Shown here: piece after piece, positions 22,727 to 32,717 of the stretch
Numbering within the stretch: the first letter of the stretch is position 1
How the letters are laid out: every line of letters starts with the position of its first letter
NCBI GenBank assembly: GCA_010015745.1
Contig: ML978190.1
Location: forward strand, 201,022 to 265,021
Direction: 5' to 3'
Source of the DNA: Setomelanomma holmii
Lineage: Eukaryota; Ascomycota; Dothideomycetes; Pleosporales; Phaeosphaeriaceae
DNA: 64,000 nt
Position numbers and translations under genes: made by a program
The notes under the pieces: generated by a model
The model's database searches: none
Told to the model about the DNA's origin: nothing
Seen by the model: the letters and a program-made list of their open reading frames with translations, nothing else

Positions 22727-23083
22727 AATGGCATGGACAAACTTAGGGATGCTGATGAATAGACTAATAAATTCGGGCGGGATGGCAAGACTGTAGAACC
22801 CAGCTGCTAGCTGGCGTCCTATACCGCGTAGGACTATCCATCATGACTAGGGACTAGATTTGATGTTCTGGAACGATGCTTAGGAGCATATGTAGGAAAC
22901 TCAAAGTCCTAACTTTGCGAATCGTTGTTCATGCTCTCCGCTGTACTGCTAACCTGCGTGTAACACCTTGAGCCATTGCAATTCTGCTTGGTTTATCGGA
23001 TGAGTCAATACAAGACATGATCTTCTAATACCTCTCATAGGGTTTCCAATGTCGTTCAAAATCTTCTTCCGAGATATGATCTG
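22727..23083. other. Intergenic between tail-to-tail genes
   Basis: These are the 3' flanks of two convergent genes. I see no coding or repeat signal. Confidence 0.5.
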
Positions 23084-23806
23084 CTATGCAAACCCTTGGC
23101 AGGGGTGGTGAAGAATGTCGTTCCAAACTTCGTTCGTTGATGGCCGGTGTCGTCTGAACGATTCGGATGTCATATCGTAGGTCCATGGACGTCGGAAGCC
23201 TTCGAAAAAATCAACATTCAAAATGAACACGTCGGCTAGGAGTTTTGCGCCCGACAAGCCACCAGTGGTGACTCCATATCTCGACGTGGGCCCCCGAAGG
23301 CCTCTTACCCTGATCGTACAGGTTCTTTGTTTGATAACAATCCGCAGAGCCCACCGTGAGAGAATTGACAGGACGGCTTGTCCGTCAGGGCCGTTGTTCA
23401 AGCGTGGGGTCGATGCGGGCCAGCTTGCGAATTCTATGCCACTCTCGTGTTTCTTCAGAATCGAATCGATAGTTGCGAGATGATCCATAACGTTATCAAT
23501 AGGATCCGTCAAAGTTGGCAGGTTGTCAAACAGCGCGAAGACCGTTCCGGGAGGTTCCAGCGCAAGCCTTTGCTTTTTTTCAGCCATGACGTGTTTGCTC
23601 TCTCCAGAAATTTGACGACAAGTGGATAGTATGGCAGTCAAAAGTGAGGTATCTATAAGTGGAAAGCAGCAAGGTCGCGGCCATGCTAAAGGGTATTTGC
23701 TGAAGCCTTTCTGAAATTGGTGCACTCCGACAGTGATCGGTATGCGCTCATAAACCAGAAGTCGAATCTCCTTAGGTAAGAAGAAAATTGCAAATGAAGT
23801 GTCCAA
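23084..23806 (-). CDS. F-box-like family protein (LPKEIRLLVYERIP start motif)
   Basis: A frame of about 240 residues starts with FLPKEIRLLVYERIP, the F-box-like opening found in many fungal hypothetical proteins that carry a LP.EIR..(I/V)YE motif. ILSTCRQISGESKHV, another hallmark ('ll.tCr.i..Ea'), follows. The C-terminal half (FASWPASTPRLNN to FILNVDFFEGF) is conserved-looking but not assigned. No ATG lies at the right place: the frame opens at a TTG just after a run of seven T at about 23807-23813, so either an upstream exon or a homopolymer shift supplies the true start. A paralogue interrupted by a transposon lies at 27.2 kb. It may be slightly truncated at the 5' end. Confidence 0.5.
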   Translation of the reverse strand: MDTSFAIFFLPKEIRLLVYERIPITVGVHQFQKGFSKYPLAWPRPCCFPLIDTSLLTAILSTCRQISGESKHVMAEKKQRLALEPPGTVFALFDNLPTLTDPIDNVMDHLATIDSILKKHESGIEFASWPASTPRLNNGPDGQAVLSILSRWALRIVIKQRTCTIRVRGLRGPTSRYGVTTGGLSGAKLLADVFILNVDFFEGFRRPWTYDMTSESFRRHRPSTNEVWNDILHHPCQGFA

Positions 23807-24128
23807 AAAAATCGTGAGCAGAGTGTCTTGTTGTGTTCTTGATCGATTTCGAATGCTGAATGAGTGAGGAAGGGAGGTTACCGGTAGCGGCTTCGCGCGA
23901 GAGACGCGATACGTCTTGGCGGCGAACTATCCCATGGGACAGCCGCGTCATGGGTCTTCCGAATCACGCGTATCCAGTAGGGGGTCTGTGATAATCTCAG
24001 GAGATTGATTATAGCCAAAGTTTTGGAAGTTTGCCAGTTCCAGAGAACTACATTACATTACAGGCTATCCGCTCTACATGACAGCAAGTCCTGACAACTT
24101 CCACCTTTTCCCCATGAAAATAAAGGCA
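23807..24128. other. Intergenic
   Basis: This stretch is AT-leaning flanking DNA without a supported gene. It may hold the missing 5' part of the minus-strand F-box-like gene. Confidence 0.4.
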
Positions 24129-24854
24129 TCAAATGTGATATCCTCGTTCAAAGCCGCGCCAAAATCGACCAACTGCTCTGCCAACAGCCCATCCTACGCC
24201 TTCGATCGCACATTCGACAATGTCGCTGATCAAGACTACCGCTTCCCAGATAAATCTCGCAAATGCCACCAAACCACAGCTGACTGCCTTTGATCCCAAA
24301 CCTAGGAGCACCATAAGCAGTACTGCCGCGATAACAGCGGCGATCAGTGCAGCCCCGGTGCGCGTCGAAACACGCAAGTGGACGAAGTAGTCCAGGAACG
24401 ATGTAATTGAGAACATCGTGCGCGGGGAGCGTAGAGATGTGTCTCTCGTGGGCGTAAGCGGAGTACGCGGTGGCGTTTTAGGAGTTCTTTTAATGTCGAC
24501 GTGTGATCGCTCGAAAGATTTTGGTTTATGCTCCTCACTAGGATCGTCCTCGTCATCATGTCCTTGCTCGTCCCAATTGTTGGTATGTGCCTTCCATGGC
24601 TCAGGAGAAGGCGGCGTCTCATGTTCTACATCCGGAAGAAGTAATCGCAGGGCGCGCTCGTCCACGCTCTTCCGTGTGCGGCGCAAGGTAGCAGACATGA
24701 GTATCATGGCTGTGGCAGACTGCGGCATGAAGTCGCAGGGCTCGTTTGGCTCTTTTTTGTCTTGATCGTCGTTCATACCGTACTTGTGCGGTGTAGCAGG
24801 TAACTCTTTGTTGCTTGACAATGTTTGAAGCTGGAAGCGTGCCATGTTCTGCAA
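24129..24854 (-). CDS. Hypothetical membrane protein with disordered N-terminus
   Basis: A single exon encodes 241 residues. Residues 1-160 are polar and Pro/Glu/Asp/Arg-rich, with clusters such as KRTPKTPPRTPLTPT that look like phosphorylation-prone linkers. Hydrophobic segments lie at about 167-187 (GAALIAAVIAAVLLMVLLGLG) and 193-212 (SCGLVAFARFIWEAVVLISD). An amphipathic glycine-rich tail follows (EGVGWAVGRAVGRFWRGFERG). It shares its plan with the neighbours at 21.2 and 25.2 kb, and the latter is in the same orientation 315 bp upstream. No known domain is seen. The second ATG (MARFQL) is an alternative start. Confidence 0.65.
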   Translation of the reverse strand: MQNMARFQLQTLSSNKELPATPHKYGMNDDQDKKEPNEPCDFMPQSATAMILMSATLRRTRKSVDERALRLLLPDVEHETPPSPEPWKAHTNNWDEQGHDDEDDPSEEHKPKSFERSHVDIKRTPKTPPRTPLTPTRDTSLRSPRTMFSITSFLDYFVHLRVSTRTGAALIAAVIAAVLLMVLLGLGSKAVSCGLVAFARFIWEAVVLISDIVECAIEGVGWAVGRAVGRFWRGFERGYHI

Positions 24855-25169
24855 GAGTGGTAAGAGTTGAGGTGGAAGTAGAAGTTCAAGTGAGATGTAC
24901 CAAGATAGCGATGTGTGAGATCCTTACGTTTATGGAAACCTCTGGATCGTGCCAAGCACGTGCTATGTTTCGTCGTGCTTTCACTTAGATCAGAACTTGG
25001 CACCAGACTTCATTTGCGTCTGCGGTCAAAGGTATACAGTGCCCCAAAATTAACTCGAACAACACCTTCAAAGGTGTGAAATGAACATTTGACAACGTTC
25101 AAAGCTCAGCGGACCAATTAACCGCCCCCGCGCCAAAATATTCCATTAAATTACCGTCTCCGCCTGTAC
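24855..25169. other. Intergenic between two same-strand membrane-protein genes
   Basis: No gene is seen. The interval should contain the promoter of the gene ending at 24129 and the 3' region of the gene starting at 26780. Confidence 0.5.
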
Positions 25170-26780
25170 TCAATGATCTGCTTCCTTTAGTGCCGCAACA
25201 GCCCAGAACACAGCCTCCATCACGACCTTACGCACTGCCATGACAGTCTCTTCCACGAGCTCAATCGCGCAGTTGAAGACCGGTGCCACGAAAACATCGT
25301 CTGTGAGATCGTTGACGTCCCGGATGAAGCCGAATCGCCACATCATGATCGCGTACACGAGTGCATAGGTTAAAATGTTGCAAACCATCCAAAGAAGACA
25401 CGTGCGACCTCGAAGGGCTGCAACGAGAATCAGGCCAATATAAGCTATAGCGATAGCCGATTGCGCACGGGTGGCAAGGCCGTCGCGGCGGATCGGGAAC
25501 GGGCCGAGCTTCTTCACATTACGAAGGAGCTGTTGCGGCGAGTGAAGAGATGTAGATGGCTCGATGGTTTCGGCACTAGTCCCGCTGCTTGATATCTTGA
25601 TATTGAGATTGACCTGCTTTGGTCCGACCACGCTGCTCTCCGTTGTATCTGGTGGCATACAACCAGCACTGTGCTTCTGCTCAAACGCCGCTATTGCTTC
25701 GGCGATCTTGCTGGAGACGTATTCGCGGATGCCTTGGCTAAGCGAATCCTCGTTGTCGAAGATGTTAGATGTACAGGAACTACGGTGGCTAGGGCGATCA
25801 GAGAGGTCCTGTTCATCCATCTCGACATGGGCTGCAGGTACGTCAGTCCATGTATCTCCTAAAGTCTACAGGGTTATCTTACGCGTTGTGCGCCGCGGCG
25901 CCTCTCCACCAACACTCTTCTTGCCGACATCTTTGAATAGCCAGCCGCCGTCTTTGCCAATCTTTTTGTCCGTCGCGACCTGGCAATCATCACCAAATGT
26001 CCCGACGCCCGAGAAAGTGCCAAACAAGCCGCTGTTGCTAGATAGGTTGTTGTAGGCTGGCTTGGTTCTCAATCTGGGAAAGCTGAAAGGCTCCTCATCG
26101 CTATCTGTGTCATTCTGCACTATGAAAGCGTCAGTGAGGCAGCTGGAACTGCGGTCAAGCGCCTTACCAGCAGAAGGTCTGAACGGCCCAGTACGAACCG
26201 CGTCGCCTCCACTGCGAGAACCACGACAACCATTGACGCTCTTCTCTCCAAGCGGAGAGCTCTGACCTTCCACCAAGTCTGGCTCGCCCTCAGCATGCTC
26301 TTCTTGATGCTTAGCCAATGCGTCCTGGAACGCGTCGGCGATAACGTTCGCCTCCGCTTCTCGGGTTTCTTGACGATCATCTTCCGCAGCCTTGTTCGCA
26401 TGAATGGCGTGACTGATGTCCCAGATCATGTCAATGTTGTGCGGCATACCCACAGCCTTGACCTCTTCTTCTTGTCGGGCGAGCACTTCCGCCAAGTTGC
26501 TGCCACCATGGCTCTCTAGCTCTTTCGTAGCATCCAGGATCAACGAACGCTCGCTTGGCAGAAGGCCCACTTGCTCGAAGCCCCACTTGACGGTCGGCGA
26601 GAGTGGAGATGTAGGCGAGGAAAGCTGTAGGCGGTCCGGCATTATGTTGTCGGAGCTGTTGGCTACTTTAGGACTTGCGCTCGAGCGCTTGAAGATCTCG
26701 CGGAAGCGGCTGGTTTTGCGCACAAGTTCGGGCGTCATGGCGGCGTTAGCACAGTGGTGTTGGGCACTGAGACGAGCCAT
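25170..26780 (-). CDS. Hypothetical membrane protein, two exons
   Basis: Exons 26780-25883 and 25831-25170 are joined across a 51-nt intron (GTAAGAT to ACCTGCAG) in phase 1, encoding 519 residues. The first exon alone would stop three codons into the intron. The N-terminal 400 residues are polar and probably mostly disordered, with a conserved-looking helical segment (FEQVGLLPSERSLILDATKEL, about 68-88, and EVLARQEEEVKAVGMPHNIDM). The C-terminus has membrane segments near 424-439 (SAIAIAYIGLILVAAL) and 444-464 (CLLWMVCNILTYALVYAIMM). Amphipathic helices follow (VEETVMAVRKVVMEAVFWAV). It resembles its neighbours in layout, though not obviously in sequence. Function is unknown; an organelle-membrane location would be inference. 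Confidence 0.75.
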
Positions 26781-27210
26781 ATGCAGCTCTACGTCTCCGT
26801 GGACGGAGTCAGGATCTTCGAGGGATCAAGTGGAATGATTTCTGCGAGTGTTTGGACCCTTGGCTGTTTGTTGATGTGACGTGGGTAAGATTATATAAGC
26901 GGGCACGAAGTGAATGGCAAACGCGCCTCATCGAACATCCAGCACGCTCAATATCGATAACAACCACTCACTGTCCGCGCGAGGGAACACAACGAGAACA
27001 GCAGATAGTCATTCGAGATGTGTAAGAAAGACCCACCTATTCGACGGTTTGAAGAAAACAGATGGCGACGCTTTTACTGGAGTAAGCAATTATCTCGCGA
27101 GCGTAAGTTGTCAAAGGTTTGCGCATCGTGGTTGGTGGCCGTCGTGGAGCCAAAGTGAGTCTAATCAGCAACGACAGTCGCTTGTGTTGACTTTGCGTAG
27201 CATTCGAGCG
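26781..27210. other. Divergent intergenic region
   Basis: This interval separates a minus-strand start (26780) from a plus-strand start (27211) and probably contains both promoters. The plus frame is open from 26914, so an earlier start for the F-box-like gene cannot be excluded, but the ATG at 27211 is closer to the conserved motif. Confidence 0.4.
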
Positions 27211-27913
27211 ATGGGGCGCTTGGGTTCGAACAGCGAGACCGAACTCGGACCATTTCCCTTCCTCGATCTGCCAGAAGAGTTGCGCTTGATCGTGTACGAG
27301 CAAATCCCCTTCCAAATCACAAGGCACCCAATAGGCCAACAGGAGGAACACGTATGGGCACGTATTCCGCGATATGAGATCGTTATCCAGACTACAGCTG
27401 TGCGGATTCTCTTAACATGTCGCTTGATTCACGCCGAAGCCGCAGCCATCATACACGCCAAGCTCGACAGGATTTCGTCTGTACCACTACGCATGATCGT
27501 TCATTGGGGATGGCTGTCGCTGCTATCCACAGCAGCTGGACCCATGTGGCATATGAATCAATATCGAAAGCTCGTGGACACCGCAGAGAGACTGCGAATG
27601 AAGAAAATGAAGTGTGGAGCCGCTTGCGAGAATCGATGCTAGCAATTGGGTCTATAGGCTCGGCCCATCGTGAAGCCACCTTGCCGTCTTCATGCGATCA
27701 TGGCTGCAGATCTTCGAACAACGACGCCGTGCGGGCCAGGATATGATAGTCGAGATAGGCGTATACCTCGGGCCTCAAACGCTTCAAGTGGATGCCTGGC
27801 TGGCATCGTACTTGATCTACTTCGCTTCCGTGGTCAGTAAGCTCGATGAGCATTCTACGGGTGTTCGATATGTATTGAGAGTGATCCCAAGGCGAGAGCA
27901 GCTTGCGTACAGC
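27211..27913 (+). pseudogene. F-box-like family gene interrupted by a hAT insertion
   Basis: MGRLGSNSETELGPFPFLDLPEELRLIVYEQIP opens in two parts: a variable start, then the LPEELRLIVYEQIP motif. ILLTCRLIHAEAAAII follows. The first frame stops at 27642. The coding signal resumes in another frame at about 27692 (MRSWLQIFEQRRRAGQDMIV), so there is either an unresolved intron or a frameshift between. The resumed frame runs ...RREQLAYS straight into the hAT element starting at 27914. Beyond the far target duplication it would have continued IGLHRART and stopped at about 31110. The element therefore removed only about the last eight codons, replacing them with element-encoded residues. It is a paralogue of the gene at 23.1 kb. 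Confidence 0.6.
27906..27913 (+). repeat. Target-site duplication CGTACAGC, left copy (hAT element)
   Basis: CGTACAGC directly precedes the CAGACTTGC tip and recurs exactly at 31085-31092 after the other tip. Eight base pairs is the hAT-type duplication length. Confidence 0.9.
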
Positions 27914-27939
27914 CAGACTTGCTATCAATCAGTCAAAAC

Positions 27940-28156
27940 CAGACTTGCTATCAGTCAGTTCAGTCCGGACTGAAATCCGTGCACGTTGCCAAAACCTTAT
28001 ATCTCATCACGGATAGGGAGGAAATTGAAGATATGAGCATGGCTTTGTTTTGCCTATGCGCACGACCCTTAAGGAGGTATGTGCTTCCGTTGGTGTAGCA
28101 ACAGCACCAGCGTGCACGGATTTCAGTCCGGACTGAACTGACTGATAGCAAGTCTG
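27940..28156. mobile_element. 217-bp hAT-family MITE nested in the hAT element
   Basis: The terminal inverted repeats are perfect over 46 bp (27940-27985 and 28111-28156, starting CAGACTTGCTATCAGTCAGT). A perfect 8-bp target duplication GTCAAAAC lies at 27932-27939 and 28157-28164. The core has no coding capacity. The first 14 bases equal those of the host hAT tip, so the same transposase probably moves both. The insertion sits inside the host element's end and would be expected to hinder its mobility. Confidence 0.95.
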
Positions 28157-28699
28157 GTCAAAACGCAGTTAACTGACTGACTGCCAAGACTCAGTCAGAC
28201 AAGTCAAAGTTTAAGAGTCGAGCTTTCACAGTCAGTCACAGTTAAAGCCCTTTGACTGAATGACTGACTGTTGTTTAATGTAGCTGTTTGATCCCTTATA
28301 GGTGGCATTTTAAGGTTGATTAGGAAAGCCTGAAGCGGCTAGGTACAGCTTAGATAATTGAATTTCTGTGCCAGCTTAAGTTTTCTTAGCTTGTAGTATT
28401 AATGCTGCTAGCAACTCTGTAATGTCGCGTATACTAACTTTGCACCTCTTTGATTTTATTGTTATATCCTTATGCCTAAACTCAGCCGCCCTCTGTTGTG
28501 TTATTAAGCGCGATAAATGCAAAGAAACAACACTAGCTGACTCTATCGCGGCCTCAGTTTCTGATGTTAGAGGTCCTAATGCGCCTGTTAAGACAGCCAA
28601 AGATAATAACAAGGACAACAGTGCCTTCGAAGGGCTTACCTAGCTACGCGTACTAGACCTTGAGCAGCGCTAAAACGACTATAATTAGGGACAGAGAAG

Positions 28700-30890
28700 C
28701 TGGATATACAAGCACGGCTGGCCTGTCTACCATCGCAAACACCAGCGCAATTACCGGCTTTGCCGCCATTGTCACATCAAAGGCGTGACTGGAGGCCTGT
28801 TTGACGCGTCGACGTACACCACGTCGTCAGCGTACCACCTGAGGCAGCTTATCAAGGGACACCGTGTCAGTCCTGACGGCCCAATCAAGGGCAACGGTGA
28901 CCCAAACTAGAGCACGCTAGTCAGCACAATGCGCTCAAATGGTGCTGAAGTATTGCAGGTAGTAGCTAACGAGATAGCTGCAAGCTTTTCAAAGCGCAGG
29001 TTCTTAGATGCGCTAAAGGAGTAGGTTGCAGACGATAATTAGAGCTTACGCGTAATAGAGACGCCGTCTTTTTAAACAGTTAATCAGAGCCGCAAACCTA
29101 ACAGCCAAGGTTGTGCTTTAGCGCAGTCACCAGTCCTTCCAAGACGCAATTATTGCTAAATACCACGCCTACGTACCTGCCATTACTGCCCACTTGCGCG
29201 AAGCCTGTTCTCTTATCCACGTATCCCTTGACAATTGGACGTCTACTGGCGGCAAACTTGCACTGACTAGTATATGTGTACACCACCTTAACAAGGCAGG
29301 CGAGCTTCAGGACTACATGCTTGGACTGCCAGAGCTTTACGGGCAGCACAGCGGCGACAATATTGGGACAATTGTAGCAGCAACGCTGCGCAACTTTGGC
29401 GTAGATAGGCAGGCTGTTAGGTACTTTGTGCTTGACAACGCGTACAATAATGACACTGCTGTTAACACCCTTGCTGCTGAGCTTAGGTTTGACTCTGTCC
29501 GTCGGCGCTTGTGCTGTTGCTGCCATATACTGAACCTTGGCGCTCAGGTGGTAACATAGGGTAAGGACTGTCACGCTTTTAAGAACGAAGGCAGCAACCT
29601 AGACAACAAGGAGGAGTTTATGCAGAAGTGGCGTAAATATAGGCCTATTAGTGTCTTGTTTGATGTTATTGCGTCTATCTGTATGCCCCAAACAAAGCAG
29701 CTTTTGGCACGTTTTCAGCAAGAGGAGGCGGAGATGCTAGGTGAGCAGGTAGTGCTTAAGGACCTTATCAAGCCTGTCAAGACGCGCTGGAACTCCTACT
29801 ATGCTACCTTTACGCGCGCGATTGAGCATCACGGTCCGCTTGACAGCTACGTTGAAGTTAAACTTGATGAGCACCGTGTTACTGCTGCAGGTCGCGGCCG
29901 GCGACAGGCTAGAGTTGCAGAGCAGCAGCCACGATTATTTATTTGTGAAGGCGGGCTTACTGGGAGACTGGGCGACAATTGCTGAGTACACCAATCTGCT
30001 TGAGCCATTCGCTGACGCTACTCGGCTGCTTGAGAGACGCGGTAAACACAGTCGTCAGGGTGCGATTTGGGAGGTTCTTATGACCTTCGAATGGCTCCTA
30101 ACCGAGCTTGAGCGGCTGAAAGGTCGCCTCCACAATATCAATTACGACAACCTATCAGCGCTAGAGGACTATCTTGTCGCTAACGTCAACCTTGCGCACG
30201 CCAAATTATCACACTATTACAGCAAATTTGACGACGCGCCTGTCTACTACGCTGCTACTATACTCTACCCGCACTACAAGAACCACCTTGAGGCCTTCTG
30301 GCACGTCCCTGACGATCACGACAGCGCTGAACTTAGGCCTCATTATCGCGAAGGCTAGCTCACGAATAATCATCGCGCTTTCTTAGCAATGTAGAAGGAG
30401 CGTAAGGACGCTGCAATTGCGAGCGTGGAGACAGTAGAGGCTCAGCGTCCTGTTAAGAAACCAGGTCTAGGCGCAGCACCTACATCGCGTTTAGCTTTCT
30501 TAAAATCCCAGATAGATGCTGCGATGAGGCAACTTAAGGACAATCTGAGCGACGAGTATAAGGTTTGGAAGCGCAAGCCAGCGTTAGAGGAGAATAATGA
30601 GCTATCGCACAACTCAGTAAAGTACTAGCAATTGCGACAACAATCGCACCTAGTGCTTTCAAAACTTTCAGTAGACGTCCTTACAATCCCTGCGTCTGCT
30701 GCTGACTGAGAGCGCACTTTTAGCGAGCTAGGCGATACGCTAGGGACGTGGAGACTACGGATGAAGCCTGAGTTAATCACCGCTTTGCAGTGTATAAAGA
30801 GCTAGAAACAGGCAGGTATTACCCTGAGTAGTGGACCAGGTTATAGTGAGGACGATATCACGAGAATACAGGTGCATCTTGCCTAGTTTG
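28700..30890 (+). pseudogene. hAT transposase relic (second element)
   Basis: Pieces in order are a BED-type zinc-finger region (YRLCRHCHIKG... with HLRQLIKGH, about 28750-28860), the DDE core (VSLDNWTSTGGKLALTSI, about 29220; RLCCCCHILNLGA, about 29510), FMQKWRKYRPISVLFDVI, an RWNSYYATF block (about 29790), a frameshift near 29930, NINYDNLSALEDYLV, and the C-terminal dimerisation motif (PASAAD then ERTFSELGDTL, about 30690-30740). Between PASAAD and ERTFS a TGA stands at the usual residue before ER, and a TAG stands where TGG fits (CIKS*KQAG). The gene is homologous to the relic at 15.3-17.8 kb but not a close copy. Confidence 0.8.
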
Positions 30891-31084
30891 AAGCTAGTTA
30901 GCAGTCAGTCAGTCAGTCAGTCAGTCAAAACAGACACAATCTTTTTTCTTGGCAGTCCGACAAGTTACAGTTAATGCAAAGTGGATTTCTTTGCAGTCAA
31001 ACAAGTCACAGTCAACACCTCGAAGCGTCGCAGTCAGTCACAGTTTAACTCGTTTGACTGACTGACTGACTGTTAGCAACTCTG

Positions 31085-31092
31085 CGTACAGC
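31085..31092 (+). repeat. Target-site duplication CGTACAGC, right copy
   Basis: This is the exact partner of 27906-27913. Joining the two flanks at one copy restores a plausible continuation of the interrupted F-box-like frame. Confidence 0.9.
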
Positions 31093-32717
31093 ATCGGCCT
31101 TCACAGAGCTCGTACGTGATGACCCTCGCATGCACCAAACTCCTCATGGTCATATCAAGTGCACAATGGGCGCGCTCATGGATCTCAAAGAGTTTGCGTA
31201 GGAGTGGCCAATCTTGTCTTAGTCGTCATGGCGGGTCGATGCAGTGTAAGAGCGTGCAAGACATCACGAACGAGGGCGGAAAGATGCGATGGCAAAGAGA
31301 GAGGGCAAGAAGTGGTAGGGAGCATTGAAGGACGTGATGAGTACAAGGCAAGGAGGAGCGAATGGGAGAGGAGTTTGACTAGTCAGAAGGACCAAATCAT
31401 AGAGGAAGCCAAAATACTTACTACGCATACAAAGTTTGAAGGATCAGTTATATTCTCTTTTTTTCCTTCGTCCTAGACATTACTCTCTATTACTTAAATA
31501 GGCGTGTTAGGGTCCTGGTCCGTACCATAGCCTGAGCATGCCGCCGCAGACGTAGTAGCCTTGAACAACTTAGTTAACATCGCGGAGTGACTGTATCCGG
31601 ACAAAGGTAAGTAGACCGAAGGGAGCGAAGCACCTGGGTACGTTTGGGCAGTCTGGGTACGCTGTCGCATCGCCTTCTTTCGTCGCAAGGGGTTGGATGG
31701 GATTGCGAAGAGTATCTCGGGTGCAACAATGAGGCATGCTGCAGTTAGAATTGTGGCCATGGAGAAGCGGATGCGCGACGCGTTGAACGCAATTTGGACC
31801 AACTGAATGGAGATGAGATGACAAAGCGATGGTCCGAGCTTGTCGCTGCAGGAACCCTTCCGCATTCGCAGGCGTCATCTGCATTCTCTCCCGATCCCGA
31901 AGTTCCCATCGTTGCCATCGGCGATCTTGTCTGAACTGTTGACATTGATTCAATTACATCAACTATCACTCCGAGGGCCGTGGGCCACTGTGGGCAATTT
32001 GTGGCGAGAACGTAGCATCAAGGCCCGGCGGATCAAGCCACCTCTCTTTTCTGGCTTCTCGTGAAGAGTCATGCTGTCGCTGCGGCAGAGAACCGTCGTT
32101 GGGTGAGACCCAGAATATGCGATCATGCTCAAGGAAATACAAAAGAAGAGGCTGTATCTTCGCTGACAGACTGGAGTTGCAAAACACATGGATGCAACTC
32201 TGGTCCAGCCAAAATTCTCACGGTAAATGCGGCTTGGCAGATATCACGATTCACGCATGGGAATTCCGTTTCAATGGCCCCGGAGAGGAAAATCGTCGTC
32301 AGGCTCGCGAATCTGAGAGGCTTCACGAACAGATGTGAAAGTGCTCACGGTAATAGGGTGTCTCTTGAAGCATGGCCGAACCTTGACAGCAGTACACGAA
32401 GAGCATGCTTTCTTGTCAGCTGGTTTTTCCAGTTCACAAAGCCCGTAGATGGCATATGCCTGGTCTTGCATTGCCCAGCATGGCATCTGCTATCTCAGAG
32501 CGTCAGACACCACCTGGCAAAACGAGCATGATTATGACGATAGCTTCGATACTGTCCATCCCTGCCAGGAGTTCATCTCCTTCACCTCGCAAACCAGTCG
32601 TCGTTCCTGTCGCATATGCTGCGACCTTACCCAACGATCTTGCCCTCACAACCCATCAAGGACGCTCAAGCATTATCACAGCTGAGATATACACCAGCAG
32701 AGAACGTGACATTGACC
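31093..32717. other. Gene-poor stretch downstream of the hAT element
   Basis: Frames on both strands overlap at 31.5-32.0 and 32.1-32.5 kb without recognisable domains or splice continuity. Some may be remains of old genes, but I cannot support any. Confidence 0.35.

Larger units (their letters stand above)
27914..31084 (+). mobile_element. hAT-type DNA transposon, 3171 bp, with perfect 8-bp target duplication
   Basis: The left tip is CAGACTTGCTATCAATCAGTC and the right tip, read inward, is CAGAGTTGCTAACAGTCAGTC; they differ at 3 positions out of about 21. CGTACAGC flanks both sides. Long subterminal arrays of CAGTCAGT/CAGTCACAGT occupy both ends (about 28165-28270 and 30900-31075). A damaged transposase lies inside on the plus strand. 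A 217-bp MITE of the same family is inserted 26 bp from the left tip. The perfect duplication implies a fairly recent insertion or one escaping mutation, although the transposase is already broken. Confidence 0.9.

Noticed and set aside
30895..31075. CAGTCAGT arrays looking like a CRISPR or satellite
   Set aside because: They are short subterminal repeats of the hAT element without unique spacers of constant length.
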